64,000 nucleotides of DNA, from positions 1-64,000 of the forward strand of contig ONAN01000005.1 of assembly GCA_900315805.1 (NCBI GenBank). The letters run 5' to 3'. Positions within the stretch are counted from its first letter, which is position 1; each line of letters opens with the position of its first letter. Of the stretch, positions 1 to 7,578 are shown piece after piece. The notes beneath the pieces were generated by a model. It made no database searches. It was given only the letters and a program-made list of their open reading frames with translations, and was not told where the DNA came from. The translations under genes and the position numbers were made by a program. The stretch is from an uncultured Selenomonadales bacterium (lineage in GTDB: Bacteria > Bacillota > Negativicutes > Acidaminococcales > Acidaminococcaceae).

Positions 1-55
1 CGATTCCGACACCAAGAACAAGACCATCTGGTCCGAATTCCAGCTGCGCTTCTAA
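1..55 (+). CDS. 3' end of an outer-membrane beta-barrel protein (partial)
   Basis: Only the last 17 codons are in the window, reading in frame from base 2 to a TAA stop. The end is SEFQLRF, with alternating residues and a terminal Phe. That is the classical C-terminal signature recognised by the BamA outer-membrane insertion machinery. In Negativicutes such endings are typical of OmpM-type porins with an N-terminal SLH domain, but the rest of the protein lies outside the window, so that identity is inference. A strong intrinsic terminator follows 40 bases later, so the gene ends its transcription unit. Confidence 0.6.
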   Translation, partial: DSDTKNKTIWSEFQLRF

Positions 56-94
56 TCTGTGACCGTATCAGTTGACAGATTAAGTCAGTCAATC

Positions 95-125
95 AAGAGG
101 GACTGTTCCGACAGTCCCTCTTTTT
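95..125 (+). terminator. Intrinsic terminator of the upstream outer-membrane protein gene
   Basis: A perfect 9-bp stem (GAGGGACTG / CAGTCCCTC) with a 6-nt loop is followed directly by five T residues. It lies 40 bases after the stop codon of the partial gene. The insertion sequence begins immediately after the T-tract. Confidence 0.9.
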
Positions 126-169
126 GGGTTCTTTGTCAAATGTTGGGGTGAGCCAAACCCAAAGTGTTT

Positions 170-1387
170 TTACGAACCAGGCAACGCGGTTGCTTGGCTC
201 TTCTTTTTCAGTGCCGCATAGAGTATCCGGTTCCGAAACCTTCTAAAGTTACGCATTCCAAAAGCCACCCTCTTAATCGTCTTAATCAGATTGTTACAGC
301 CTTCAGTAAATCCGTTGGAATAAGGCTGGATGACCGCCTGGATAATGGCCTCCTTCCAATCCTTAAAGGATTTCAGGACGCCGCGAAAAGAGTATAAGTT
401 GTATCCTGCCGCCATGGCCAGCCATCTTTCCAACGCCTTCCTGGCCCCCCATTCCGTCTTTTCCCCCATCACCTTGTAGAACTCCTCTTTGAGGATATAG
501 GCATGGCGTAATTCATCAGACTGGGCAAGTATGTAACGCAACTTTACCAGTTCATAGTCCCGGAGTTTCAATCCTCGTTTTTGTAAAATTCGTCTGTTCC
601 GCTTCAGAAAGGGAGATGTCTTTGGAAACTGGTGCTGCAAATCCTTCCGGATCCGTTCCATGGCCCACAACACCAGCCGTTGCACGTGGAACCTGTCCAC
701 CACCAGAGTCGCGGCGGGAAACAGGGCCTTGTAGATGGCTCGGAACAGGTTGGACATGTCCATGACGACATAACGGACACGTTTCCGTTCCTCCCGCGGG
801 AAACGTGTGAAATACCGGATAATGGACTCTGCATCCCGCCTCGGAAGGACATCCAGCAGTTTCTTATCCGCCACATCGGTAACGGCGACCTGGTATTTCT
901 GCCCATGGGCGTTTCCTCGAAACTCGTCCATGGCGAGCACTTGGGGAAGGTGGTTCGGATGGGGGAAGTGAAGTTGGTCAAAGCAACGCGTGAGTGTAGG
1001 GGTCGAGACATGGAACTCTTCCGCGATATCCTTGAAACTCCGTTTCTTAAAGCAGGCCTCCATCAGCTGGGCCTGCAGATTCTTCGACCGGCGCTGGTAT
1101 CGCATGACAAAGGGAACCACCTCATAGAAGGTACGGCCACAGGAAGGACAAACATACCGTCTCTTATGCAGCCGGACAAAAGCCGGTCGACCCAGGATAT
1201 TCCCGATAGCGATCTGTTGCCAGCGGTAGTCCTTTATCTGGTCCGTCATCTTATGGCAGTACAGACAGGCAGTAGCCGTGCGTGGAAGCTCAACGGTAAA
1301 CACCATGGAGCCGTTTTCCTCAACACAGCCAAGGATAGATTCCTCTTTGACATTTAAGCTAAACCCGATATAATAAGCAGTGGACAT
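170..1387 (-). CDS. ISL3-family transposase
   Basis: 405 aa, full length for the family. The N-terminal zinc ribbon has Cys41, Cys44, Cys80 and Cys83. A helix-turn-helix segment follows at about residues 117-135 (FKDIAEEFHVSTPTLTR). The DDE nuclease core has candidate catalytic residues Asp154 (AMDEF), Asp210 (VVMDMS) and Glu362 (NGFTEGCNNLIKTIKR, the typical ISL3 C-terminal motif). The ATG at 1387 has a good AAAGGAAG ribosome site 7 bases upstream. The reading frame is intact, so the element may still be active. The start codon lies inside an inverted repeat described separately. Confidence 0.92.
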   Translation of the reverse strand: MSTAYYIGFSLNVKEESILGCVEENGSMVFTVELPRTATACLYCHKMTDQIKDYRWQQIAIGNILGRPAFVRLHKRRYVCPSCGRTFYEVVPFVMRYQRRSKNLQAQLMEACFKKRSFKDIAEEFHVSTPTLTRCFDQLHFPHPNHLPQVLAMDEFRGNAHGQKYQVAVTDVADKKLLDVLPRRDAESIIRYFTRFPREERKRVRYVVMDMSNLFRAIYKALFPAATLVVDRFHVQRLVLWAMERIRKDLQHQFPKTSPFLKRNRRILQKRGLKLRDYELVKLRYILAQSDELRHAYILKEEFYKVMGEKTEWGARKALERWLAMAAGYNLYSFRGVLKSFKDWKEAIIQAVIQPYSNGFTEGCNNLIKTIKRVAFGMRNFRRFRNRILYAALKKKSQATALPGS

Positions 1388-1453
1388 AGATCATCTTCCT
1401 TTCTATTAGGTTTGGCGATTTAATTGTAAGGTGTGGATGTTATCTATGTCCAC
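1380..1453 (-). promoter_or_regulatory. Inverted repeat enclosing the transposase leader and start codon
   Basis: GTGGACATAGAT at 1380-1391 is perfectly complementary to ATCTATGTCCAC at 1442-1453. In the minus-strand transcript the downstream arm contains the transposase ATG, while the upstream arm lies about 60 nt 5'. RNA that starts upstream could therefore fold and hide the start codon. A weak internal promoter candidate (TTACAA, 15 bp, TAATAG on the minus strand) lies inside the loop and would make RNA lacking the upstream arm. The repeat is seen directly; the regulatory role is inference. Confidence 0.5.
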
Positions 1454-1476
1454 TTTTTTTACAAAAAAACCGGGGT

Positions 1477-1508
1477 GAGGAAAGGTTACCTTTCCTCCTT
1501 TTTGTTTT
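1477..1508 (+). terminator. Intrinsic terminator-like hairpin right of the insertion sequence
   Basis: GAGGAAAGG, loop TTA, CCTTTCCTC, then CTTTTTGTTTT. This is a perfect 9-bp stem with a T-rich tail. It lies just outside the IS right end. It could be an old terminator of the upstream transcription unit or could stop transcription leaving the element. Confidence 0.65.
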
Positions 1509-1585
1509 ACAACGGTGGATTTGGATTGTTTTTCAGGATGGGACCGAACTTAAAGAAAGTGTAAAGATTCCTTGAATTTGCTCAT

Positions 1586-1616
1586 TTGGCACTGGAATTC
1601 ACCCGGCAGGTATGAT
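1586..1616 (+). promoter_or_regulatory. Possible promoter for the exported protein at 1670
   Basis: TTGGCA (1586-1591) and TATGAT (1611-1616) are separated by 19 bp, longer than ideal. They lie about 55 bases before the start codon in an otherwise empty stretch (1509-1669) in which I see no gene. Confidence 0.3.
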
Positions 1617-1669
1617 AAAATGAATTCATTGAAAAAGGCTTTCATGGCCGTGATGCAGGAGGAAAAACA

Positions 1670-2218
1670 ATGAAAAAGATTTTAATGCTCATGATGGCGG
1701 TATTGTCCGTATTCTGCCTGACGACCGGATTTACCGGCCGGGCGGAAGCGGCGAAGGTTGCCGTAGTACCGATTCAGGTCAATGAAGAACTGGTGGAACG
1801 CCCCAGCGACTGGAACAGCTGGTATTGGGACATCATGGTGGACCGGTTCCATTACCCCGATTTCGAGCTGCTCGATGACGATACGGTTTCCAAGGTAGTG
1901 CCGGACATGGGTCTGGCATCTTTTGACAAGGCAACACTCATGACCGTTGCGTCCCAGACCGGGGCCGACATCGTGGTTGCCATGCGCATCGATAAAGTCC
2001 ATGAAAAGTTCTACAACTTCCGTACGGAATCCATGATCGGGATGACCGTTAAAGGCCAGTTCGCTTCCTACAACGGCGTAACGGGCAAGTACTACGACAA
2101 GAAGATCAATTACTACGATGAGACGGAAGACGTTTATCTGACCAAGACCGACTGGCAGGCCCGTTGGATGCAGTCCAACCTGAACCGCTATATCAACCGC
2201 ACCATCGAAACGAACTGA
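1670..2218 (+). CDS. Exported protein of unknown function
   Basis: 182 aa with a clear signal peptide (MKKILMLMMAVLSVFCLTTG..., cleavage expected after AEA near residue 27) and no lipobox. The mature part starts KVAVVPIQVNEEL. It has a pattern of a short beta strand, acidic surface segments and a central alternating strand region (ADIVVAMRIDKV), reminiscent of periplasmic proteins with a TolB-N/CsgG-like alpha-beta fold, but I do not recognise a defined family. AGGAGG lies 7 bases before the ATG. A terminator follows 30 bases after the stop, so it is probably monocistronic. Confidence 0.85.
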   Translation: MKKILMLMMAVLSVFCLTTGFTGRAEAAKVAVVPIQVNEELVERPSDWNSWYWDIMVDRFHYPDFELLDDDTVSKVVPDMGLASFDKATLMTVASQTGADIVVAMRIDKVHEKFYNFRTESMIGMTVKGQFASYNGVTGKYYDKKINYYDETEDVYLTKTDWQARWMQSNLNRYINRTIETN

Positions 2219-2247
2219 AGCGCACGGCGCGGCAGTATGATGTTTGG

Positions 2248-2276
2248 GGGCAGCCCGCTGGGGCTGTCCTTTTTTT
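2248..2276 (+). terminator. Intrinsic terminator after the exported protein gene
   Basis: A 9-bp stem GGGCAGCCC / GGGCTGTCC (one G-U pair) with loop GCTG is followed by eight T residues. Confidence 0.88.
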
Positions 2277-2342
2277 GTGTTTCCCCATCCTGTTTTTCGG
2301 GCTCATTTCCCCCATTTTGGACTATCTTTTTTTGCGTGGATT

Positions 2343-2351
2343 TGCTATAAT
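2343..2351 (+). promoter_or_regulatory. Extended -10 promoter
   Basis: TGCTATAAT is a perfect -10 with the TGn extension. There is no good -35 at the normal distance. It lies about 98 bases upstream of the GTG start at 2449. The same TGCTATAAT string recurs before two other genes in this window. Confidence 0.6.
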
Positions 2352-2448
2352 GATATGGCATTATTTTAGGATAGTGTGTACTGTGAAAAGGTATGCCCGT
2401 TTGGCGTGTTTTCCGCCGGACGGCAGCTTGGGATATGGAGGGACTTTG

Positions 2449-2958
2449 GTGAAAACATCGGAATCAAGGGAAATCTGCCGGGAGACGACGCATCGTGCCC
2501 GGGGGAAGATGGCGGCGGCCTATACGGTGCTGCTGCTCATCTGCGTGAGCTGGGCCTACGAGGGCTTCCAGTTCCGTGCGACAGGGCACGTCAGTACGCT
2601 GGGCGTGGGAATGAACCTGCTGTGGCTGGGCCTCTGGATCTGGAAGGTCTTCTACCGGTATGAGGTCATCCTGCGCAAGACACAGCTGGAAATCGTGACC
2701 ATCGGCCTGTGGCGCCAGGGCCGCTATATCGTGGACCTGTCGAAGACCGAGAGCTTTGCCCAGCATTACCGCCACGACTTCTTCCGCCGCACCCGCATCG
2801 GCCACTATATCCACCGCTACAACATGGCGGACGAGAACCCGGCGCGTATTTTGGCGTTCCGTGAAGGAAAGGGGCTGGCGGCGGTCATCTTCTGCTGCAG
2901 CGACGAGTTCCTGCGGGAGCTGCGCCGCCTGATGCCGGACAAGTATCTGGAGTTCTGA
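2449..2958 (+). CDS. Membrane protein of unknown function (PH-like)
   Basis: 169 aa from a GTG start preceded by GGAGG at a good distance. The open frame extends further upstream, but only through the promoter and terminator, so the longer version is rejected. Two hydrophobic segments lie near residues 23-38 (AAAYTVLLLICVSWAY) and 50-65 (LGVGMNLLWLGLWIWK). A soluble C-terminal part follows with a basic stretch (RHDFFRRTRIGHYIHR). The two-helix plus beta-rich tail layout resembles bacterial PH-domain membrane proteins, but this is a guess from topology. It starts a run of closely spaced small membrane genes. Confidence 0.75.
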   Translation: MKTSESREICRETTHRARGKMAAAYTVLLLICVSWAYEGFQFRATGHVSTLGVGMNLLWLGLWIWKVFYRYEVILRKTQLEIVTIGLWRQGRYIVDLSKTESFAQHYRHDFFRRTRIGHYIHRYNMADENPARILAFREGKGLAAVIFCCSDEFLRELRRLMPDKYLEF

Positions 2959-2977
2959 TTGCAAGGGGGTTTCAAAA

Positions 2978-3277
2978 ATGCAGTTTGTTGATTTTACGGC
3001 GGTGGATCCCCAGGCCATCTTGCTGCGCCTGCTCATCGTCTTTACATTCTCGTTCCTCGTCATCATCGCCGCGGCCCGCATCATCGGGTCCGAGAACAAG
3101 GCCCGCTGGTTCAAGCGCCGTACCAAGTACACGTTCTTCAACCGCCGCGGCGTGTTCGGTGAGTATATGAATTTCGGCTATCCCCGCACGTGGCAGGGTC
3201 TGATTGCGGCCCTCATCATGTACGGCATCATTTTCGGCGTGGGAATCTGGTACATCATGATCCATCCCTACGCCTGA
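2978..3277 (+). CDS. Small two-helix membrane protein
   Basis: 99 aa. Transmembrane segments lie at about residues 14-36 (AILLRLLIVFTFSFLVIIAA) and 74-95 (LIAALIMYGIIFGVGIWYIM). They are joined by a strongly basic cytoplasmic loop (ENKARWFKRRTKYTFFNRR). The start lies 20 bases after the preceding stop, with an AAGGGGG ribosome site. No family is recognised. It is co-directional with the genes on both sides and probably co-transcribed with them. Confidence 0.75.
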   Translation: MQFVDFTAVDPQAILLRLLIVFTFSFLVIIAAARIIGSENKARWFKRRTKYTFFNRRGVFGEYMNFGYPRTWQGLIAALIMYGIIFGVGIWYIMIHPYA

Positions 3278-3304
3278 CGGCTTTCCCCGGAAAGGAGTCT
3301 CAAC

Positions 3305-3775
3305 GTGATTAAAGGCACGGTCATATCGAGAAAAGGCGAGCGCGCCAAGGTGCGCATCAATTTCAAGGAAACGGATGAACGGGGCCTGCGCGCCTATGTG
3401 GACTGCTGGAACCCGATCAGCGCCCATCCCGGCGATAATGTCACCATCGAATACCGCAAGGTCGACGAGCGGAAGGCGAAGATCTTCATGATTTCCCTGC
3501 CTATCCTGTGCGTTGTGGCGGGGTTCGTGTTCGGCTATTCCATTGCCAACTATTTCGAGATGGATTTCTGGTATTATCCGTTCATCGTGGGCAGCGTCAT
3601 CGTCTGGAGTTTTGTGGCGTTCAACTATCTGCGCATTTTCAGGCGCGATGCCCTGAGCAGCCAGGAACAGCTGACGGTTGCGTCCATCGATCCGGTGGAA
3701 TTTGTGGTGAACGACGACGACAGTACGGACGGCGATGCGAAGAACACCAAGTCCTTCCTGTACAGCGGCCGCTGA
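3305..3775 (+). CDS. RseC/MucC-like membrane protein (tentative)
   Basis: 156 aa from a GTG start with an AAAGGAG site. The layout is an N-terminal soluble domain of about 55 residues (MIKGTVISRKGERAKVRINF...), two adjacent transmembrane helices (residues 60-78 and 88-108) and a polar tail. This matches the SoxR-reducing system protein RseC/MucC family, which in Rnf-containing bacteria is linked to electron transport or sigma-E control. The usual four-Cys cluster is not present here (a single Cys in DCWNP), so the redox role is doubtful. Maf follows 17 bases after its stop. Confidence 0.55.
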   Translation: MIKGTVISRKGERAKVRINFKETDERGLRAYVDCWNPISAHPGDNVTIEYRKVDERKAKIFMISLPILCVVAGFVFGYSIANYFEMDFWYYPFIVGSVIVWSFVAFNYLRIFRRDALSSQEQLTVASIDPVEFVVNDDDSTDGDAKNTKSFLYSGR

Positions 3776-3792
3776 GTGAGGCAGGTGCGGTG

Positions 3793-4359
3793 ATGAAGGT
3801 ATTGCTGGCTTCGGCTTCCCCGCGGCGGCGGGATTTAATCCGCCAGATTGGCTGGGAAGCGGAAATCCGCCCGGTGGATTTCCCGGAAACGAAAAACGGC
3901 ACGCCGCACGACGTGTGCCTGTACAATGCCCGCGGCAAGGCGGCGGAAGCTGCCCTGCGTTACGGCGACGACTGCCCGGTTGTGGCGGCCGATACGATTG
4001 TGACGTTTGACGGGCGGGTGCTGGGCAAGCCGCGCGATGCCGCTGACGCGGTGCGCATGCTGCGGTCCCTTTCGGGCCGCGTGCACGAGGTCATGACCGG
4101 CGTATCCGTGCGCTTCCATGGCAAGGAACGGGCTGCCGTCGCGACGACGGTGGTGGAGTTCCGCATGCTGACGGAGGCGGAAATCGCGGCCTATGTGGCC
4201 ACGGGGGAACCGCTGGACAAGGCCGGTGCTTACGGCATCCAGGGGAAGGGCGCCGTGCTGGTGGAACGCATCGACGGGTCGTATGATAATGTGGTCGGCC
4301 TGCCGCTGACCCTGGTCTATACGATGCTGCGGGACCTGGGGGCCCTGCAGGCGGACTGA
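3793..4359 (+). CDS. maf: Maf family nucleoside-triphosphate pyrophosphatase
   Basis: 188 aa, the normal Maf length. The signature SASPRRRDLIRQIG is at the N-terminus, and the AADTIV...LGKP motif in the middle contains the catalytic Asp. Maf proteins hydrolyse dTTP, UTP and modified pyrimidine nucleotides. They are commonly found next to radC and mreB in Firmicutes, as here. The ATG at 3793 is preferred over the overlapping GTG at 3790. The apparent upstream extension of the frame overlaps the previous gene out of frame and is rejected. Confidence 0.95.
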   Translation: MKVLLASASPRRRDLIRQIGWEAEIRPVDFPETKNGTPHDVCLYNARGKAAEAALRYGDDCPVVAADTIVTFDGRVLGKPRDAADAVRMLRSLSGRVHEVMTGVSVRFHGKERAAVATTVVEFRMLTEAEIAAYVATGEPLDKAGAYGIQGKGAVLVERIDGSYDNVVGLPLTLVYTMLRDLGALQAD

Positions 4360-4405
4360 GTACCGCAAAACAGGTTCAAACGGTGTAACAAAGGAGTGTG
4401 ATGGC

Positions 4406-5092
4406 TTGACGAATTTCAAAATGCGGGAACTGTGTAAAACGGACCGGCCGCGGGAGCGGCTCTGCGCACTGGGGGCCCAGGCCCTGACCAATGCGGAACT
4501 GCTGGCCATTTTAATCGGCAGCGGCACGAAAGAGAAATCGGCTTTGAAAATAGCCGAGGAACTGACGGTCCATGAACGATTGTACCGCGAAGTCGCCCGC
4601 TGGCGGCGCGTGCAGGATTTCAGCCAGATCAAAGGCTTGGGAACGGCCCGGTCGGCGCGGATTCTGGCGGCGCTGGAGCTGGGCAAACGTGTAGCTTGCG
4701 CATCAGCTGTTGAGTCGGAGTGTATTGACTCTCCCGAAGCAGGAGCTCAGTATCTGATGGGCAGACTAAGGAATGAAACCCACGAGCGGTTTCTGGTTCT
4801 GCTTTTAAACACGAAGAACCGTGTCATTCAAACCGAACAGATTGCCGAAGGTTCGCTGAACAGCGCCATCGTGCACCCGCGCGAGGTGTTCGCCCCGGCC
4901 ATTACGGCCCATGCCGCGAGCATTTTGGTGGCCCATAACCATCCGTCGGGGGACCCGGCGCCCAGCCGCGAAGACCGCAGCCTGACGCGCGTCCTGACGC
5001 AGACCGGGGAAATCATGGGGATACCCGTGCTGGACCACCTGGTCATCGGTGACGGATGCTATTACAGTTTCAAGGAACACGGTGATTTGTGA
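4406..5092 (+). CDS. radC: RadC family protein (JAB1/MPN metallo-domain)
   Basis: 228 aa from a TTG start, with AAAGGAG 9 bases upstream. The nearest ATG (4401) runs into a stop at once. The N-terminal part carries the family pattern RPRERL...ALTNAELLAILIGSG, followed by a helix-hairpin-helix-like segment. The C-terminal JAMM motif is His177-Asn-His179-Pro-Ser-Gly-Asp183, a zinc site. Despite the name, the family has no confirmed DNA-repair role. The position immediately before mreB is the standard arrangement. Confidence 0.95.
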   Translation: MTNFKMRELCKTDRPRERLCALGAQALTNAELLAILIGSGTKEKSALKIAEELTVHERLYREVARWRRVQDFSQIKGLGTARSARILAALELGKRVACASAVESECIDSPEAGAQYLMGRLRNETHERFLVLLLNTKNRVIQTEQIAEGSLNSAIVHPREVFAPAITAHAASILVAHNHPSGDPAPSREDRSLTRVLTQTGEIMGIPVLDHLVIGDGCYYSFKEHGDL

Positions 5093-5125
5093 AGTCCTTT
5101 ATGATTTGATGAGGTGTGAAAAAGG

Positions 5126-6160
5126 ATGTTCAACTTTTTACGGAATTTCTCCCATGACCTGGGCATCGACCTGGGAACGGCGAATACATTGGTACACTGC
5201 AAGGGCAAAGGCATCATCATCCATGAGCCGTCCGTCGTGGCAGTGGACAGCGAAACGAACGAAGTGCTGGAAATCGGCGCGGAAGCCAAGGCCATGATCG
5301 GCCGTACGCCGGGCAACATCGTTGCCATCCGTCCCATGAAGGACGGCGTCATCGCTGATTTCGACATCACCCAGTCCATGCTGAAGTATTTCATTCACCG
5401 GGCCCTGGGCCGGCATACGTTCCTGCGCCCCCGTATCGTCATCGGCGTGCCGAGCGGCGTCACGGAAGTGGAGAAGCGTGCCGTGGTGGACGCGGCCATC
5501 CAGGCCGGCGCCCGCGAAGCCTACCTGATTGAGGAACCCATGGCTGCCGCCATCGGCGCGGGCCTGCCGGTGCAGGAAGCGACGGGCAGCATGGTCGTCG
5601 ATATCGGCGGCGGTACGTGCGAAGTCGCCGTCATTTCCCTCGGCGGCATCGTCGTCTCCCGTTCCATCCGCACGGGCGGCGATGCCATTGACGACGCGAT
5701 TGCCCGCTACATCCGCAAGACCTTCAGCCTGCTCATTGGCGAGCGTACGGCGGAAGAAATCAAGATCAAGATCGGGACGGCCAAGTTCGTGGAAAATCCG
5801 GAAACGATGGAGATCCGCGGCCGCGACATGGTGAGCGGCCTGCCGAAGAACCTGGTCATCAATGCGAACCAGATCTGCACGGGCATCGAGGAGCCGGTGG
5901 CTGCCATCGTGGAAGCGGTGCGCAGCACGCTGGAGAAGACGCCGCCTGAACTGGCGTCGGACATCATCGACCATGGCATCGTCATGACCGGCGGCTCGTC
6001 CCTGCTGCGCAATCTGGACAACCTGCTGAGCGAGCAGACCCATATGCCGGTCTTCGTGAGCGACGATGCCCTGACCTGCGTCGTGCTGGGCACGGGCATC
6101 TGCGTCGAAAACATCGATCAGTACAAGAAAGGCTTTATGTCTTCCAACAGCAAACTGTAA
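5126..6160 (+). CDS. mreB: Rod-shape determining actin-like protein MreB
   Basis: 344 aa. An N-terminal amphipathic stretch (MFNFLRNFS) for membrane contact is followed by the actin-fold phosphate-1 motif [11 protein letters not shown], phosphate-2 [15 protein letters not shown] and the adenosine motif [11 protein letters not shown]. MreB filaments guide the elongasome along the inner membrane. It is the first gene of mreB-mreC-mreD-mrdA-rodA, with 18 bases to mreC. The ATG has a GAGGTG site upstream. Confidence 0.97.
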   Translation: MFNFLRNFSHDLGIDLGTANTLVHCKGKGIIIHEPSVVAVDSETNEVLEIGAEAKAMIGRTPGNIVAIRPMKDGVIADFDITQSMLKYFIHRALGRHTFLRPRIVIGVPSGVTEVEKRAVVDAAIQAGAREAYLIEEPMAAAIGAGLPVQEATGSMVVDIGGGTCEVAVISLGGIVVSRSIRTGGDAIDDAIARYIRKTFSLLIGERTAEEIKIKIGTAKFVENPETMEIRGRDMVSGLPKNLVINANQICTGIEEPVAAIVEAVRSTLEKTPPELASDIIDHGIVMTGGSSLLRNLDNLLSEQTHMPVFVSDDALTCVVLGTGICVENIDQYKKGFMSSNSKL

Positions 6161-6178
6161 TACACATACTGAAATGCT

Positions 6179-7075
6179 ATGAAGAAACAGCAATTTGTAG
6201 CCGTACTGGCCGCTTTGGCCGTGGTGGCCTGCATGGTGCTGGCTGTCAGCCAACGGTGGCGTTTCCCTCTGGTGAACCGCGCCGTCGGCACGGTGCTGCT
6301 GCCGTTCAATACGGCCGTCCTGTTCGTCCACGACAAGGTGGCGGAGTTTCAGGAATCGCAGCGCCTGAACAGTACGCTTCAGGCGGAAAACGCAACATTG
6401 AAGCAGCGCCTGCAGGAACTGGACAGTGCGGAGTACCGCATTGCCCGGCTGGAAGCGGAGAACGACCAGCTGCGCTCCCTGGTGGGGTACAAGCAGGCAC
6501 ACGGCGAGGAGAAACTTCTGCCGGCCCGTGTCGTGGGTTTCGACCTGGGCGACCTGCATGAATACTTTTTCCTGGATAAGGGATTCAGCGACGGCATCCG
6601 CGAGGATATGCTTGTCACGACGAGCGCCGGCCTGGCCGGTATCGTGGAAGAGGTCTACGACCATTACAGCCGGGTGCTCTACATTTCGAGCAGCCGGTCG
6701 CGCATCGGCGTGAAGGTGCAGCGTTACGGCTCCGACGCCGTCGGCGTGCTGGCGGGCCACGGCCCGAACAGCGCCAACCTGCAGATGCTGTATATCGGGC
6801 AGAACGCGGATATCCGCGAAGGGGACCTTATCGTCACCAACGGCCTGGGCGGCAAATACCCGGCCGGTGTCTATATCGGCAAGGTGCTGAAGGCGGGACC
6901 GGATCCCGTCGGCCTGCAGAAAACGGCGGAAATTGAACCGGCGGCCAACCTGCGCGTGCTGGACAAGGTCTTCGTCGTGCTGCATGTGGACGAAGCGTCG
7001 CTGCTCGCCAAGGAAATCCGCGAGGCGAAGGCGGCGGAAGAAGCGAATAAACCGAAAGCGGGAGGAATGGAATGA
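6179..7075 (+). CDS. mreC: Rod-shape determining protein MreC
   Basis: 298 aa. One N-terminal membrane anchor (residues 5-23), then a coiled coil (about 60-105, VAEFQESQRLNSTLQAENATLKQRLQEL) and the periplasmic beta-barrel domain (about 115-275). MreC links MreB/MreD to PBP2 in the elongasome. The C-terminal tail is charged and Ala/Glu/Lys-rich. It overlaps mreD by 4 bases (ATGA), implying translational coupling. Confidence 0.96.
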   Translation: MKKQQFVAVLAALAVVACMVLAVSQRWRFPLVNRAVGTVLLPFNTAVLFVHDKVAEFQESQRLNSTLQAENATLKQRLQELDSAEYRIARLEAENDQLRSLVGYKQAHGEEKLLPARVVGFDLGDLHEYFFLDKGFSDGIREDMLVTTSAGLAGIVEEVYDHYSRVLYISSSRSRIGVKVQRYGSDAVGVLAGHGPNSANLQMLYIGQNADIREGDLIVTNGLGGKYPAGVYIGKVLKAGPDPVGLQKTAEIEPAANLRVLDKVFVVLHVDEASLLAKEIREAKAAEEANKPKAGGME

Positions 7076-7578
7076 GAATGTGGTCGTGGCTGGTGACGGC
7101 TTTTGTCATCCTGATACTGCAGACTACTTCCATCGGTCTTTTCAGGGGCAGTCTGTTTTTTGACCTGCCCTTGATTTTTATTTATGCCCTTGCTTTGTTT
7201 TACGGTCCCCGCACGGGGCTGCTGGCCGGGCTGCTGTTCGGCCTGCTGCAGGACCTGTCGTCGCCGTCCGTGTTCGGCTTCTGCCTCCTGACGCGCGGCC
7301 TTATGGGGTACGGCATCGGCTGCATCAAGGAAATGATCTTCAAAAACAACTACGGGTACCACGTGCTCCTGGTCGGGGGCATCAGCGTGGCACTGCGTGT
7401 TCTGTACGCCGTGCCGGTGTTTTACCTGAGCGGCGCTGTCGCGGAGACGGCGGCACCCTATCTGTGGGAAAGCATCCGGTACTGCGTGGGCAACATGATC
7501 CTGACTGTCCCCGTGGAACTGCTCCTGTGGAAGCAGTTCAAGTGGCAGCAGGAAGAGGAACCGTCCTATGGAAAATAA
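7072..7578 (+). CDS. mreD: Rod-shape determining membrane protein MreD
   Basis: 168 aa, almost entirely hydrophobic, with five to six predicted membrane helices and the family pattern FFDLPLIFIYALALFYGPRTGLLAGLLFGLLQDL. The start overlaps the end of mreC (ATGA). Its own stop overlaps the start of mrdA by 11 bases, so the three genes are tightly coupled. Confidence 0.95.
   Translation: MRMWSWLVTAFVILILQTTSIGLFRGSLFFDLPLIFIYALALFYGPRTGLLAGLLFGLLQDLSSPSVFGFCLLTRGLMGYGIGCIKEMIFKNNYGYHVLLVGGISVALRVLYAVPVFYLSGAVAETAAPYLWESIRYCVGNMILTVPVELLLWKQFKWQQEEEPSYGK

Larger units (their letters stand above)
126..1472 (-). mobile_element. ISL3-family insertion sequence
   Basis: A single transposase gene fills the element. 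The left end (from 126) reads GGGTTCTTTGTCAAATG, which resembles ISL3-family termini. The best right-end match on the opposite strand is an imperfect copy ending near 1472 (on the minus strand CGGTTTTTTTGTAAAA). No 8-bp target duplication is visible (left flank ...CTCTTTTT, right flank GGGTGAGG), so the ends are approximate. The element sits exactly at the T-tract of a terminator. Its base composition is visibly less GC-rich than the flanking genes, consistent with acquisition. Confidence 0.7.

Noticed and set aside
2164-2448. N-terminal extension of the membrane protein at 2449
   Set aside because: It overlaps the end of the upstream gene in another frame, and crosses a terminator and the promoter.
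5138-6985. Long antisense open frame opposite mreB-mreC (also opposite the lipid kinase and LtaS-like genes at 24816-27695, and opposite the RND genes at 36531-39698)
   Set aside because: These are high-GC shadow frames. They have His/Gln/Arg-rich composition, no ribosome sites and no recognisable domains, while the sense genes are unambiguous.
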